Source: JANMEX01 sp031423755 | GTDB taxonomy: Bacteria; Pseudomonadota; Alphaproteobacteria; Rhizobiales; Rhizobiaceae | Length of the DNA: 14,010 nucleotides | Assembly (NCBI GenBank): GCA_031423755.1 | Contig: JANPGC010000298.1 | Location: 1 to 14,010, forward strand | Reading direction: 5' to 3' | Shown: one piece after another, positions 1 through 6,661 of the stretch | Numbering within the stretch: position 1 is the first letter of the stretch | Layout: every line of letters begins with the position of its first letter | Made by a program: the position numbers and the translations under genes | The notes under the pieces: generated by a model | What the model saw: only the letters and a program-made list of their open reading frames with translations | Databases searched by the model: none | Told to the model about the DNA's origin: nothing

Positions 1-348
1 CGGGGCGGAGCGGCCCCAGCGGGCCTTCAGCGGATCTGTGGTTTCCTTGGCGGCGGCGTTGACGCCGGCCTTCCATGTCGGGCGGTGGCCAGTGACGGCC
101 TCGCGCTGGTAACGGGCGATTTCATTGTCGGTCAGGCCGGAGAAATAATTGAAGCCCTTGTTGTACTCGCGGACATGGTTGACGCAGAAGTGGAAATATT
201 CCCCTTCCTTCATCCGGCCGACAGGCGCCTTGTGCGTGCCGGGCTTGTCGCAGCCGTCCCACTGGCAAGCGGGCGCAGTCGGTTTCGGCTCGGCTTCCGC
301 CTTGCGCCGTGTCCGGATGCCGTCAAATAATTTCGAATTCAGATCCAT
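1..348 (-). CDS. J-domain-type (DnaJ-like) protein, N-terminal part, cut by window edge
   Basis: The frame stays open from an ATG at 348-346 to the left edge, giving 116 residues (starts MDLNSKLFDGIRTRRK). A cysteine/histidine cluster at residues C28, C33, C55 and H58 (CQWDGC...FCVNH) looks like a metal-binding knuckle. It is followed by REYNKGFNYFSGL and a GHRPTWK segment. From memory, this N-terminal module is found in short rhizobial J-domain proteins sitting beside bolA and the cobalt chelatase genes cobS/cobT. In those proteins the J domain (an Hsp70 co-chaperone module) is C-terminal, so it would lie outside this window. The gene is divergent from bolA with 99 bases between starts. Its upstream sequence has no strong ribosome binding site. 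The J-domain assignment is inferred from the N-terminal signature and neighbourhood, because the domain itself is not visible. Confidence 0.8.
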   Translation of the reverse strand, partial: MDLNSKLFDGIRTRRKAEAEPKPTAPACQWDGCDKPGTHKAPVGRMKEGEYFHFCVNHVREYNKGFNYFSGLTDNEIARYQREAVTGHRPTWKAGVNAAAKETTDPLKARWGRSAP

Positions 349-390
349 CGAATCACATCTGTTGGAATAAAGGTATTTGCCGCGCAACAA

Positions 391-418
391 TTGACTTTGC
401 AAAGCCTCCCGTCATACC
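391..418 (+). promoter_or_regulatory. candidate bolA promoter
   Basis: In the 99-base gap between the divergent J-domain gene and bolA there is TTGACT at 391-396. A weak -10 (around CATACC, 413-418) follows 16 bases later. The -35 is good and the -10 poor, so this is a candidate only. Confidence 0.3.
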
Positions 419-447
419 CGCTTTGGCGCAGAAGAAAAGGCCCCGTC

Positions 448-741
448 ATGACAAGACATGAAACCGCATTGAAATTGCTCAATGATTCCTTTCAGCCGGA
501 GCGGCTTGAGATCGTCAACGAGAGCCATTTGCACGCCGGTCATCATCACGGCGACGGCCGCCCGTTCGACGGAACCGGCGAAACGCACTTCCGTGTACGC
601 ATTATTTCGGCAGCGTTCGCCGGAAAATCAAGGTTGGACCGGCATCGCGCGATCAATGCGGTGCTTGCGCCGGTGCTGGAAGACGGTCTGCACGCGCTGG
701 CGGTCGAGGCGTCGGCACCGGGTGAAACGGTGCGTTGGTAG
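448..741 (+). CDS. bolA: BolA family protein
   Basis: A 97-residue protein from the ATG at 448, preceded by a purine-rich GAAGAAAAGG at 431-440 as ribosome binding site. A longer reading from the TTG at 391 lacks such a site. BolA proteins pair with monothiol glutaredoxins around [2Fe-2S] clusters and affect iron homeostasis and envelope or stress responses. Visible family features are the opening LxxxFxPxxLEIVNESHLHAGHHH, the conserved ETHFRVRIISAAFAGKSRLDRHRAIN core (class-defining H plus FxGKxxxxRHR) and the C-terminal LHALAVEASAPGE. Length fits the family. The BolA/J-domain pairing is common in rhizobia. The stop codon (739-741) directly abuts the stop of the opposing hydrolase gene, leaving no room for a terminator between them. 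Confidence 0.95.
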   Translation: MTRHETALKLLNDSFQPERLEIVNESHLHAGHHHGDGRPFDGTGETHFRVRIISAAFAGKSRLDRHRAINAVLAPVLEDGLHALAVEASAPGETVRW

Positions 742-1539
742 TTATGGGAGTGACGCCAGATAGCGCGAAATCGCGGCGCTGATACCGCCTTCGTCAATAC
801 CGATCTGCCGGTTGATTTCCCGATGCTTGTAGGCGCTCCCGTCGAACGTGCTCACTTTCACGCCACTGCGCCTCAGCCGTTCTGCAAAATCCAGTGACAC
901 TTCGCGGCTGAGCGCCATGTTTGAGTAGCAGACAAGCACCGGCGGAACTGGATGCTGGCCAATGTAGTACGCTGGCGAGAGCGCATTCCAGCGGTCGCCG
1001 TTGCCGAACAGATAGCCATAGTGGCGTGGCAGATGGCCCCCGTTGAGCGCGGCGAATTTGCCGATGTCATACATCTGGATGTCGTTGCAGATGAGGCCGT
1101 GAACGCCGGGCAATTTGCCGGAAAGCGCTGCGAGTGCCGCCAGATGGCTCCCTGCGGAATGGCCCAACATCACAATGCGCCGGGGATCGCCACCGTGATC
1201 GGCAATGTTGGCGCGGACCCATCCATAGGCCGCAGCCACATCCCCGGCTTGCCGGTCAGGCTTGGCAATCGGGCCGAGACGGTAGTCGATCGAGACAAAC
1301 ACATATCCAAACTTGCGGAAGAAATCAGGCTTGGCGTCCACCTCGCTTCGCCGCCCGACCTGCCACGCGCCGCCATGGACGTAGATCAGGACGGGGAGCG
1401 GGAGTTTGGAATTCGTCGGATAGATGTCAAGCTTGGCAGGTCCATAGTCCACCGTCACCACGCCGGGCTTGGCCGCAGCGACACCGGAGGGCGCTAGCGC
1501 CAGTGCGGCACCTGCCAAAAATGACCTGCGATGTATCAA
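742..1539 (-). CDS. Tat-exported alpha/beta-hydrolase (esterase/lipase-like), paralog 1
   Basis: A 265-residue protein. The start is a TTG at 1539-1537 with GGAG five bases upstream; no in-frame ATG fits. The N-terminus MIHRRSFLAGAALAL...GVAAA is a twin-arginine signal peptide ending near residue 23, so the enzyme should act in the periplasm. An alpha/beta-hydrolase fold follows: oxyanion motif HGGAW (55-59), SIDYRLGP (83-90), GGDPRRI and the nucleophile elbow GHSAG (126-130, Ser128). The C-terminal FDGSAYKHREINR carries the likely catalytic His239. The usual GxxDxxV segment that supplies the catalytic acid is replaced by VLVCYSNMALSREV, which has no aspartate. Conserved D233 or D158 might substitute. 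The substrate is unknown. It lies 30 bases downstream of its paralog, presumably co-transcribed. It could be an esterase or a feruloyl-esterase-like carbohydrate esterase; a degenerate non-enzymatic hydrolase is also possible. Confidence 0.88.
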   Translation of the reverse strand: MIHRRSFLAGAALALAPSGVAAAKPGVVTVDYGPAKLDIYPTNSKLPLPVLIYVHGGAWQVGRRSEVDAKPDFFRKFGYVFVSIDYRLGPIAKPDRQAGDVAAAYGWVRANIADHGGDPRRIVMLGHSAGSHLAALAALSGKLPGVHGLICNDIQMYDIGKFAALNGGHLPRHYGYLFGNGDRWNALSPAYYIGQHPVPPVLVCYSNMALSREVSLDFAERLRRSGVKVSTFDGSAYKHREINRQIGIDEGGISAAISRYLASLP

Positions 1540-1569
1540 ACATGCTCCAAGGGTTTGCCCGCGAACCTA

Positions 1570-2421
1570 TCACCCGAGAGCCGAATCGAGAAACGCCATT
1601 GTCGCAGCTGTGAAACCGCCATTCTCGTTGCCAAAGCTGCGGTTGATGGCAAAGTGCGAATAGGCCGAGCCGTCGAACAGTTCCGTGCGGCTTCCGGTCG
1701 CCTTCAGTTTTGCGGCGAACTCCAGCGCCGTCTGTTTGTGACTCCTGACCTTGGAGTAAGCGATCAAAACAGGTGGATGCCTGCGCGAGCCGACGTAAGT
1801 CATCGGCGACAGTGCCGTCCACTGCGATGGGTCGTGGAACGCTTGCTTGTGAACATTGCGCAGCGCGCCGCGCTCGGCCTGCTTGGTGACGTCGTAGACA
1901 TCAACATCGCAGAGCACCAAAGCCTTCGCGCCCGGCAAGCCGCCGCGCATGCCGGTGAGCGCGGTGAGATGACAACCGGCAGAGTGGCCGGAGACAGCGA
2001 TACGCGCCGGGTCGCCACCATATCGGGCGATGTTGGCACGGATAAAGGCATAGGCCTTTTCAACATCTTTCGCCTGCGTGGCCACCTCCGCTTCCGGCAG
2101 CATGCGGTAGTCAATCGAGACGAAAACATAGCCACTTTCCACAAACCACTCAGACTTCGACTGCACATATTTGCGGTTGCCGTTGCGCCAGCCTCCGCCG
2201 TGGACATGGATGAACACCGGCAGATTTGAAGCGCCTTCGGGAGCATAAATGTCGAGAAGCGCCGGACCGTAATCCAGCGTCACCGGTTTAACGGCGCTGG
2301 CTGGCTGCGCCTGCTTGGCGTTCTTGCGCGCTTCAATGCGGTCACGAAGACCCGCTTGCGCGACGGTCGGCAGAAGGCTGGCAAAGATTGCGGCACTGAC
2401 AAAATTGCGGCGGGTGACCAT
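1570..2421 (-). CDS. Tat-exported alpha/beta-hydrolase, paralog 2
   Basis: A 283-residue protein from the ATG at 2421-2419, with AGGAG seven bases upstream. The N-terminus MVTRRNFVSAAIFASLLPTVAQA is a Tat-type signal peptide cleaved near residue 23. A charged linker (RDRIEARKNAKQAQP) precedes the fold. Motifs are HGGGW (74-78), VSIDYRMLPE (101-110), YGGDPARIAVSGHSAG with nucleophile Ser147, and FDGSAYSHFAINRSFG with likely catalytic His256. It shares clear colinear similarity with the downstream gene, including LDYGPA/VDYGPA, PxLDIY, WTALSP/WNALSP and FDGSAYxHxxINR, so the pair arose by tandem duplication. As in paralog 1, the aspartate-bearing loop is missing (VLIAYSKVRSHKQ). It starts 84 bases after the aroB stop and may be read through from the aro operon or have its own promoter. 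The substrate is unknown. Confidence 0.9.
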   Translation of the reverse strand: MVTRRNFVSAAIFASLLPTVAQAGLRDRIEARKNAKQAQPASAVKPVTLDYGPALLDIYAPEGASNLPVFIHVHGGGWRNGNRKYVQSKSEWFVESGYVFVSIDYRMLPEAEVATQAKDVEKAYAFIRANIARYGGDPARIAVSGHSAGCHLTALTGMRGGLPGAKALVLCDVDVYDVTKQAERGALRNVHKQAFHDPSQWTALSPMTYVGSRRHPPVLIAYSKVRSHKQTALEFAAKLKATGSRTELFDGSAYSHFAINRSFGNENGGFTAATMAFLDSALG

Positions 2422-2459
2422 TGTCCGGCTCCTGTGTTGACATGCGCAGGATCAGACAG

Positions 2460-2477
2460 CCGGTCTGCGAAGACCAG
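2460..2477 (-). other. Short stem-loop between aroB and the hydrolases
   Basis: CCGGTCT-GCGA-AGACCAG forms a 7-bp stem (one G-T pair) with a four-base loop. It lies in the 84-base gap after the aroB stop. No T-run follows it in the direction of aroB transcription, so it is not a standard intrinsic terminator. It may be an attenuating or RNA-stability hairpin. Confidence 0.35.
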
Positions 2478-2505
2478 TTAAACTTTTGTCATGAAATTCA
2501 TATGG

Positions 2506-3621
2506 TTAAGCTAAAGTTTCGCAGGCAAGGAAGGATTCCACAGCCGACGGCGGCACATCCTTGGCGATGAAGGACTGGCCGACACCACGCGTGAGTATAA
2601 AGGTCAACGTGCCGCGCGCGACCTTTTTGTCCTGCCCGATGAAGCGCATCAGCGTCGCCGCATCGGGCATCTCGCCGGGCATGTCGGATATGCGCGTCGG
2701 CAGACCGACCGCTTTCAAATGTGCCTCGACGCGGCGGGCATCATCGGGACTTGCCAAATTCATGTGAGCGGAAAAACGGTGTGCCAGCGCCATGCCGATG
2801 GCAACGCCCTCGCCGTGAACAAGACGCGCTGAATCATAGGCGACGAACCCTTCAAGCGCATGTCCGAATGTGTGGCCGAGATTGAGCAAAGCACGGTCAC
2901 CGGTCTCATGCTCGTCGCGGGCGACCACGGCAGCCTTGGCGCGGCAGGAGACGGCGATGGCTTCCACGCGCGAGGGACCGCCGGAGAACACGTCCTGCCA
3001 GTTCTTTTCAAGCCATGCGAAAAAGTCCGGCTGGTCAATCAGACCGTATTTGGCAACCTCGGCATAGCCGGCGCGAAACTCCCGCTTGGACAGCGTATCG
3101 AGCACACCCGTGTCGGCGAGCACCAGTTGCGGCTGATGGAAGACACCAACAAGGTTCTTGCCCTCAGGCGCGTTGATACCGGTCTTGCCGCCGACAGACG
3201 AATCGACCTGCGCGAGCAATGACGTCGGGATCTGAACGAACGGCATGCCGCGCCGCACGATCCCAGCCGCAAAGCCGGTCAGATCGCCGACGACGCCACC
3301 ACCGAAAGCAATCAGCACGTCCCGGCGTTCAAGCCTGGCCTGCAGCGTTTGACGCACAACCTGCTCAAGCATGGTGAAGCTCTTGGACTTTTCGCCCGCA
3401 GGAATGACAATCGGCGTGGAGTGGATGCCCGCAGCGGCGAGCGAGTCTTGCAGCCGCTCAAAGTGCAACGGCCCGACAACATCATCTGTGACGATGGCAG
3501 CGCGGACGCCGGGCAGCCGTGCAGATATCTCTGCGCCGGCGCGCTCAATCAGGCCTTTGCCAATCAAAATATCATAGGAGCGATCCGCCAGCGAAACGGG
3601 AACCGTGATTGTATCGCTCAT
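2506..3621 (-). CDS. aroB: 3-dehydroquinate synthase
   Basis: A 371-residue cytoplasmic enzyme that converts DAHP to 3-dehydroquinate, the second step of the shikimate pathway. It uses NAD+ and a divalent metal. The nucleotide-binding glycine-rich segment GGGVVGDLTGF (107-117) is intact, as is the signature IPTSLLAQVDSSVGGKTGIN (131-150). Metal ligands fit E188 (GYAEV), the LGHTFGHALE histidines (H250/H254) and H269 (VHGEG). Length is normal. The start ATG (3621-3619) overlaps the aroK stop by four bases (ATGA), so translation is probably coupled. In rhizobia I expect a CorC/HlyC-type gene after aroB; here two hydrolase genes occupy that place. Confidence 0.97.
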   Translation of the reverse strand: MSDTITVPVSLADRSYDILIGKGLIERAGAEISARLPGVRAAIVTDDVVGPLHFERLQDSLAAAGIHSTPIVIPAGEKSKSFTMLEQVVRQTLQARLERRDVLIAFGGGVVGDLTGFAAGIVRRGMPFVQIPTSLLAQVDSSVGGKTGINAPEGKNLVGVFHQPQLVLADTGVLDTLSKREFRAGYAEVAKYGLIDQPDFFAWLEKNWQDVFSGGPSRVEAIAVSCRAKAAVVARDEHETGDRALLNLGHTFGHALEGFVAYDSARLVHGEGVAIGMALAHRFSAHMNLASPDDARRVEAHLKAVGLPTRISDMPGEMPDAATLMRFIGQDKKVARGTLTFILTRGVGQSFIAKDVPPSAVESFLACETLA

Positions 3622-4220
3622 CCTGACGCTTCGCTTTCTGCAGTCTTGCTTTCTTCCGTCATGGCAAAAAGCGCATCAACAACTTCTCCCGCCATGACGT
3701 CCTTCTTTTCGTCACGCGAAATAATGGTGACTTCCGACAGGGCATAGACAGGATAGCGCTTGTCCATCAGCTCCTGCATGGTGGCGCGCGGATCGGCTGT
3801 TTTTAGCAGAGGCCGGTTTGACTTGCGCCCGACCCGCTCCATCAACACGTCAAGCTCCGCCTTCAACCAGACCGATACGCCAGCCCGCAAGATGGCCTTG
3901 CGGGTTTGCTCGTTCATGAAAGCACCGCCGCCTGTGGCAAGCACCTTGGGGCCCGTGCGCAATATGCGGCGGATGACGCGGCGTTCAAGATCGCGGAATT
4001 CCGCCTCGCCATAGCGCTCAAACAACTCCGGAATGGTCATGCGCGAGACGGCTTCAATTTCGGTGTCGGCATCAATGAAATTGACTCCGAGCATTTGGGC
4101 AACGCGCTTGCCAATGGTCGATTTGCCTGCGCCCATCAAGCCAACGAGCACAATCGAGCGCTTGCCAAGCATCGCCTTGATCGCGCCAGCTTCCGGCCTG
4201 ATGGCAGTGTCCTCGCTCAT
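3618..4220 (-). CDS. aroK: Shikimate kinase
   Basis: A 200-residue protein from ATG 4220-4218 (starts MSEDTAIRPEAG). An upstream in-frame start at 4382 would add 54 residues without family character and would overlap the start of the divergent membrane protein gene, so I reject it. The enzyme phosphorylates shikimate with ATP, step five of the pathway. Walker A is GLMGAGKST (27-35), followed by shikimate-binding D52 in FIDADTEIE, R76 in AEFRDLE, the GGGAF glycine triplet near 97-101, and the lid NRPLL with its arginine. The C-terminus ends in a Glu/Lys-rich tail (EESKTAESEASG). The stop codon overlaps the aroB start (ATGA), forming an aroK-aroB operon. Confidence 0.96.
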   Translation of the reverse strand: MSEDTAIRPEAGAIKAMLGKRSIVLVGLMGAGKSTIGKRVAQMLGVNFIDADTEIEAVSRMTIPELFERYGEAEFRDLERRVIRRILRTGPKVLATGGGAFMNEQTRKAILRAGVSVWLKAELDVLMERVGRKSNRPLLKTADPRATMQELMDKRYPVYALSEVTIISRDEKKDVMAGEVVDALFAMTEESKTAESEASG

Positions 4221-4250
4221 GTTCCATCCGCAAAGGGCCTGATATGCGTT

Positions 4251-4281
4251 GTATCGACAGGAAAAACGACCTCCCGTCAAG
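4251..4281 (-). promoter_or_regulatory. candidate aroK promoter
   Basis: On the minus strand a perfect CTTGAC (4281-4276) lies upstream of aroK. A partial -10 (CGATAC, 4256-4251) follows 19 bases later. The -35 matches the rhizobial consensus, but the spacing is longer than usual. Confidence 0.35.
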
Positions 4282-4314
4282 CGCAGGCCAACAGTTGCAT
4301 CCGGACTGGCCATG

Positions 4315-4343
4315 CTTGCCAACAAGCGGACATGGCGCGATAA
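4315..4343 (+). promoter_or_regulatory. candidate promoter for the small membrane protein-xerD unit
   Basis: CTTGCC (4315-4320), a 17-base spacer, then CGATAA (4338-4343), close to the rhizobial CTTGAC-N17-CTATAT form. It ends 29 bases before the ATG of the small membrane protein gene and is divergent from aroK. Confidence 0.45.
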
Positions 4344-4372
4344 GCAGCCGACAGGAAAAGGCCGCAAATCAC

Positions 4373-4537
4373 ATGCCCACACTGATGCGTCTGATCTCTA
4401 TTCTCGTCGTGCTTGCCGGTCTTGTTTGGGGCGGATTGTTTGCGTTGGCGACGCTGGTTGAGCCGAAGCAGGCGGAAATGACGATTCGCATACCGGCAGC
4501 AAAAATCAACCCGCCAGCGCCGGATAGCGGAGGCTAA
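4373..4537 (+). CDS. Small single-pass membrane protein upstream of xerD
   Basis: A 54-residue protein starting MPTLMRLISILVVLAG. The start is ATG 4373, with AGGAAAAGG about 12 bases upstream; ATG 4385 is an alternative four codons in. Residues 6-27 form one hydrophobic helix (LISILVVLAGLVWGGLFALA). A conserved-looking tail follows: TLVEPKQAEMTIRIPAAKI, then a Pro-rich end. From memory, small proteins of this design (TM plus TLVEP...M.I.IP) recur before xerD in rhizobia, but no function is known to me. The xerD ribosome binding site (GCGGAGG, 4528-4533) lies inside its last codons and xerD starts four bases after its stop, so the two are co-translated. Confidence 0.75.
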   Translation: MPTLMRLISILVVLAGLVWGGLFALATLVEPKQAEMTIRIPAAKINPPAPDSGG

Positions 4538-4540
4538 ACC

Positions 4541-5473
4541 ATGCAGGACAGCGCGTTGATCGAGAATTTTCTGGAAATGATGAGTGCTGAACGCGGCGCG
4601 GCGCTCAACACAATAGAGGCGTATCAGCGCGATCTGGACGATACGGCGGAATTTCTCGCCTCGCGCGGCGTCAAGCTGCTCGACGCCGGGGTTGAGGACA
4701 TCCGTGCGGCAATGGCGGACCTTTCAAAGCGCGATTTTGCCGTGACATCGCAGGCGCGGCATCTGTCCTCATTGCGCCAGTTCTATCGGTTTCTGTATGG
4801 CGAAGGCCTTCGCGGCGACGACCCTACAGCAATCATAGACGGGCCAAAGCGCCAGCGGCCATTGCCGAAAACGCTTGATGTCGATGCCGTCTCCAAGATG
4901 CTCGATCTCGCTGAAGACGATGCGCGGGCAGAAGCCCAGACGGCATCGGCCGCCAAGCGGCTTCATGCGATGGTCGAAACCTTGTATGCCACGGGCTTGC
5001 GTGTGTCCGAACTTGTTGCGTTGCCGGTGACAGCGGCGCGACCCGACCGGGAATACGTGCTGCTCAAGGGAAAAGGCGGCAAAGAGCGGATCGTGCCGCT
5101 ATCCGGCAAATCCAAGACCGCGCTCGCCAAATGGATTGCGTCACGCAATCTAGACGCGGCGCAAGGGGCGAGCCCATGGCTGTTTCCGGCAAAGTCCGAA
5201 ACTGGGTATGTCGCGCGGCAGGTATTTGCCCGTGAGCTAAAACTGCTGGGCGCGCGGGCAGGAATTTCTGCCGCCCTGTTGTCGCCGCACGTCATGCGCC
5301 ATGCCTTTGCCAGCCATTTGCTGCAAAATGGCGCGGATTTGCGCGTTGTGCAGGAATTGCTTGGCCACGCAGACATATCCACAACACAAATTTATACCCA
5401 TGTTTTATCCGAAAAGCTGCAAAGGCTTGTGGAAGACCACCATCCGCTGGCCGATTTGACGCCAAAAGGTTGA
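4541..5473 (+). CDS. xerD: Tyrosine recombinase XerD
   Basis: A 310-residue recombinase that, with XerC, resolves chromosome dimers at dif near the terminus under FtsK control. The N-terminal SAM-like core-binding domain spans about residues 1-90 (LIENFLEMMSAERGAALNTIEAY...). The catalytic domain has the full residue set: R154 (ATGLRVSEL), K178 (GKGGKERIVPL), H250 and R253 (PHVMRHAFASHLL), H276 (LGHADISTTQ) and nucleophile Y285 (IYTHV). The ending EDHHPLAD is typical of XerD. Length matches the family. It follows the small membrane protein gene by three bases with an overlapping ribosome binding site. Its position beside accA is a conserved arrangement, so I read it as the housekeeping XerD, not a phage integrase. 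Confidence 0.95.
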   Translation: MQDSALIENFLEMMSAERGAALNTIEAYQRDLDDTAEFLASRGVKLLDAGVEDIRAAMADLSKRDFAVTSQARHLSSLRQFYRFLYGEGLRGDDPTAIIDGPKRQRPLPKTLDVDAVSKMLDLAEDDARAEAQTASAAKRLHAMVETLYATGLRVSELVALPVTAARPDREYVLLKGKGGKERIVPLSGKSKTALAKWIASRNLDAAQGASPWLFPAKSETGYVARQVFARELKLLGARAGISAALLSPHVMRHAFASHLLQNGADLRVVQELLGHADISTTQIYTHVLSEKLQRLVEDHHPLADLTPKG

Positions 5474-5557
5474 TTGCGCATTGCGGCTGCGGCAAGTTCC
5501 TGATTGAGTTCAGGTCGCAGCGCGATTAAGACAAGCCGCTCCCGACCGCATGCCGGA

Positions 5558-5572
5558 CGGGCATTTCGCCCG
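5558..5572 (+). other. Small hairpin in the accA leader
   Basis: CGGGC-ATTTC-GCCCG, a perfect 5-bp GC-rich stem with a five-base loop, 26 bases before the accA ATG. No T-run follows, so it is not an intrinsic terminator for xerD. Confidence 0.3.
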
Positions 5573-5598
5573 CTTCAGTCAGGGAAAACCAACGGTCC

Positions 5599-6549
5599 AT
5601 GTACAATTATCTCGACTTCGAAAAACCGGTTGCCGACCTTGAAGGCAAGATTCTTGAGCTTAAAAAGGGGCAGGATGCATCCGGTTCCGTTGATGTCAGC
5701 GAAGAAATCTCCCGGCTTGAAAAGCGCTCGATTGATGCGTTGAAAGAGCTTTATCGCAAATTGACGCCATGGCAGAAGGCGCAGGTCGCCCGCCACCCGG
5801 ATCGTCCACATTGCCTTGACTACATGTCGGGCCTGTTCACTGAGTTCGCCCCGCTCGCCGGTGACCGCAAGTTTGCCGACGATGCTGCGGTCATCTGCGG
5901 TCTGGCGCGTTTTGAAGGGCAAGCTGTTGCCGTGATTGGTCAAGAGAAGGGCTCTGATACCAAAACCCGCCTCAAACACAATTTCGGAATGGCCATGCCC
6001 GAAGGCTATCGCAAGGCCGTGCGCATCATGGAACTCGCCGATCGCTATGGCATTCCAGTGATCACACTGGTCGATACGGCGGGCGCATATCCGGGCATAA
6101 GCGCTGAAGAGCGCGGACAGGCTGAAGCCATCGCCCGTTCGACCGAGGCCTGTCTTAACCTCAAGGTGCCGCTGGTATCCGTCATCATTGGCGAAGGCGG
6201 GTCGGGCGGTGCGATCGCGATTGCCACGGCCAACCGCGTTTACATGCTCGAACATGCGATTTATTCGGTGATATCGCCTGAGGGCGCAGCTTCAATCCTT
6301 TGGCACGATTCATCACGCGCCAAAGATGCTGCCACGAACATGAAAATTACCGCCGAAGATCTGCTTACGTTGAAGATCATCGACGGAATCATCACAGAAC
6401 CGGTTGGCGGCGCCCATAGGCACAAGGACGAGGCGATTGCCGCAACCGGCAATGTCATATCGGCAGCGCTGACGGAACTCGGCCAGCCTGGTCGCGACAT
6501 GCGCCGGGAGCGGCGCGAAAAGTTTCTGGCGATTGGCCGGTCGGGTTGA
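5599..6549 (+). CDS. accA: Acetyl-CoA carboxylase carboxyltransferase subunit alpha
   Basis: A 316-residue subunit. With AccD it transfers CO2 from biotin-BCCP to acetyl-CoA, producing malonyl-CoA for fatty acid synthesis. The N-terminus MYNYLDFEKPVADLEGKI is the family start and fixes the ATG at 5599, although the nearest purine-rich site (AGGGA, about 5580) is unusually far away. Core motifs are KLTPWQKAQVARHPDRPH, GQEKGSDTKTRLKHNFGM, LVDTAGAYPGISAEERGQAEAIA, and the glycine-rich oxyanion segment GEGGSGGAIAIA (198-209) followed by ISPEGAASILW. Length is normal. The 125-base gap after xerD suggests its own promoter, but I see no convincing one. Confidence 0.97.
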   Translation: MYNYLDFEKPVADLEGKILELKKGQDASGSVDVSEEISRLEKRSIDALKELYRKLTPWQKAQVARHPDRPHCLDYMSGLFTEFAPLAGDRKFADDAAVICGLARFEGQAVAVIGQEKGSDTKTRLKHNFGMAMPEGYRKAVRIMELADRYGIPVITLVDTAGAYPGISAEERGQAEAIARSTEACLNLKVPLVSVIIGEGGSGGAIAIATANRVYMLEHAIYSVISPEGAASILWHDSSRAKDAATNMKITAEDLLTLKIIDGIITEPVGGAHRHKDEAIAATGNVISAALTELGQPGRDMRRERREKFLAIGRSG

Positions 6550-6661
6550 TCACGATTTTGTCGATTTCCCTGCCATGTGTCTGTCTGGTAAGGCTTTTGT
6601 AACCATAACAAGCCAACGCTTCTGCCATCTTTCTGCACGAATTGGGACATAACGACGCCGC

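Noticed and set aside
85..330. Plus-strand 81-codon frame at the left end
   Set aside because: The minus strand encodes a recognisable Cys/His cluster and J-protein N-terminus throughout this stretch.
952..1613. Plus-strand open frames opposite hydrolase 1
   Set aside because: Antisense shadows; the minus strand carries clear GHSAG/HGGAW hydrolase coding.
1531..2229. Long plus-strand open frame antisense to the hydrolases (232 codons)
   Set aside because: It mirrors the high-GC third positions of the minus-strand hydrolase genes, has no ribosome binding site and no recognisable motifs.
4541..5473. Tyrosine recombinase as evidence of a mobile element
   Set aside because: Length, XerD-type ending and conserved placement between aroK and accA point to the housekeeping XerD.
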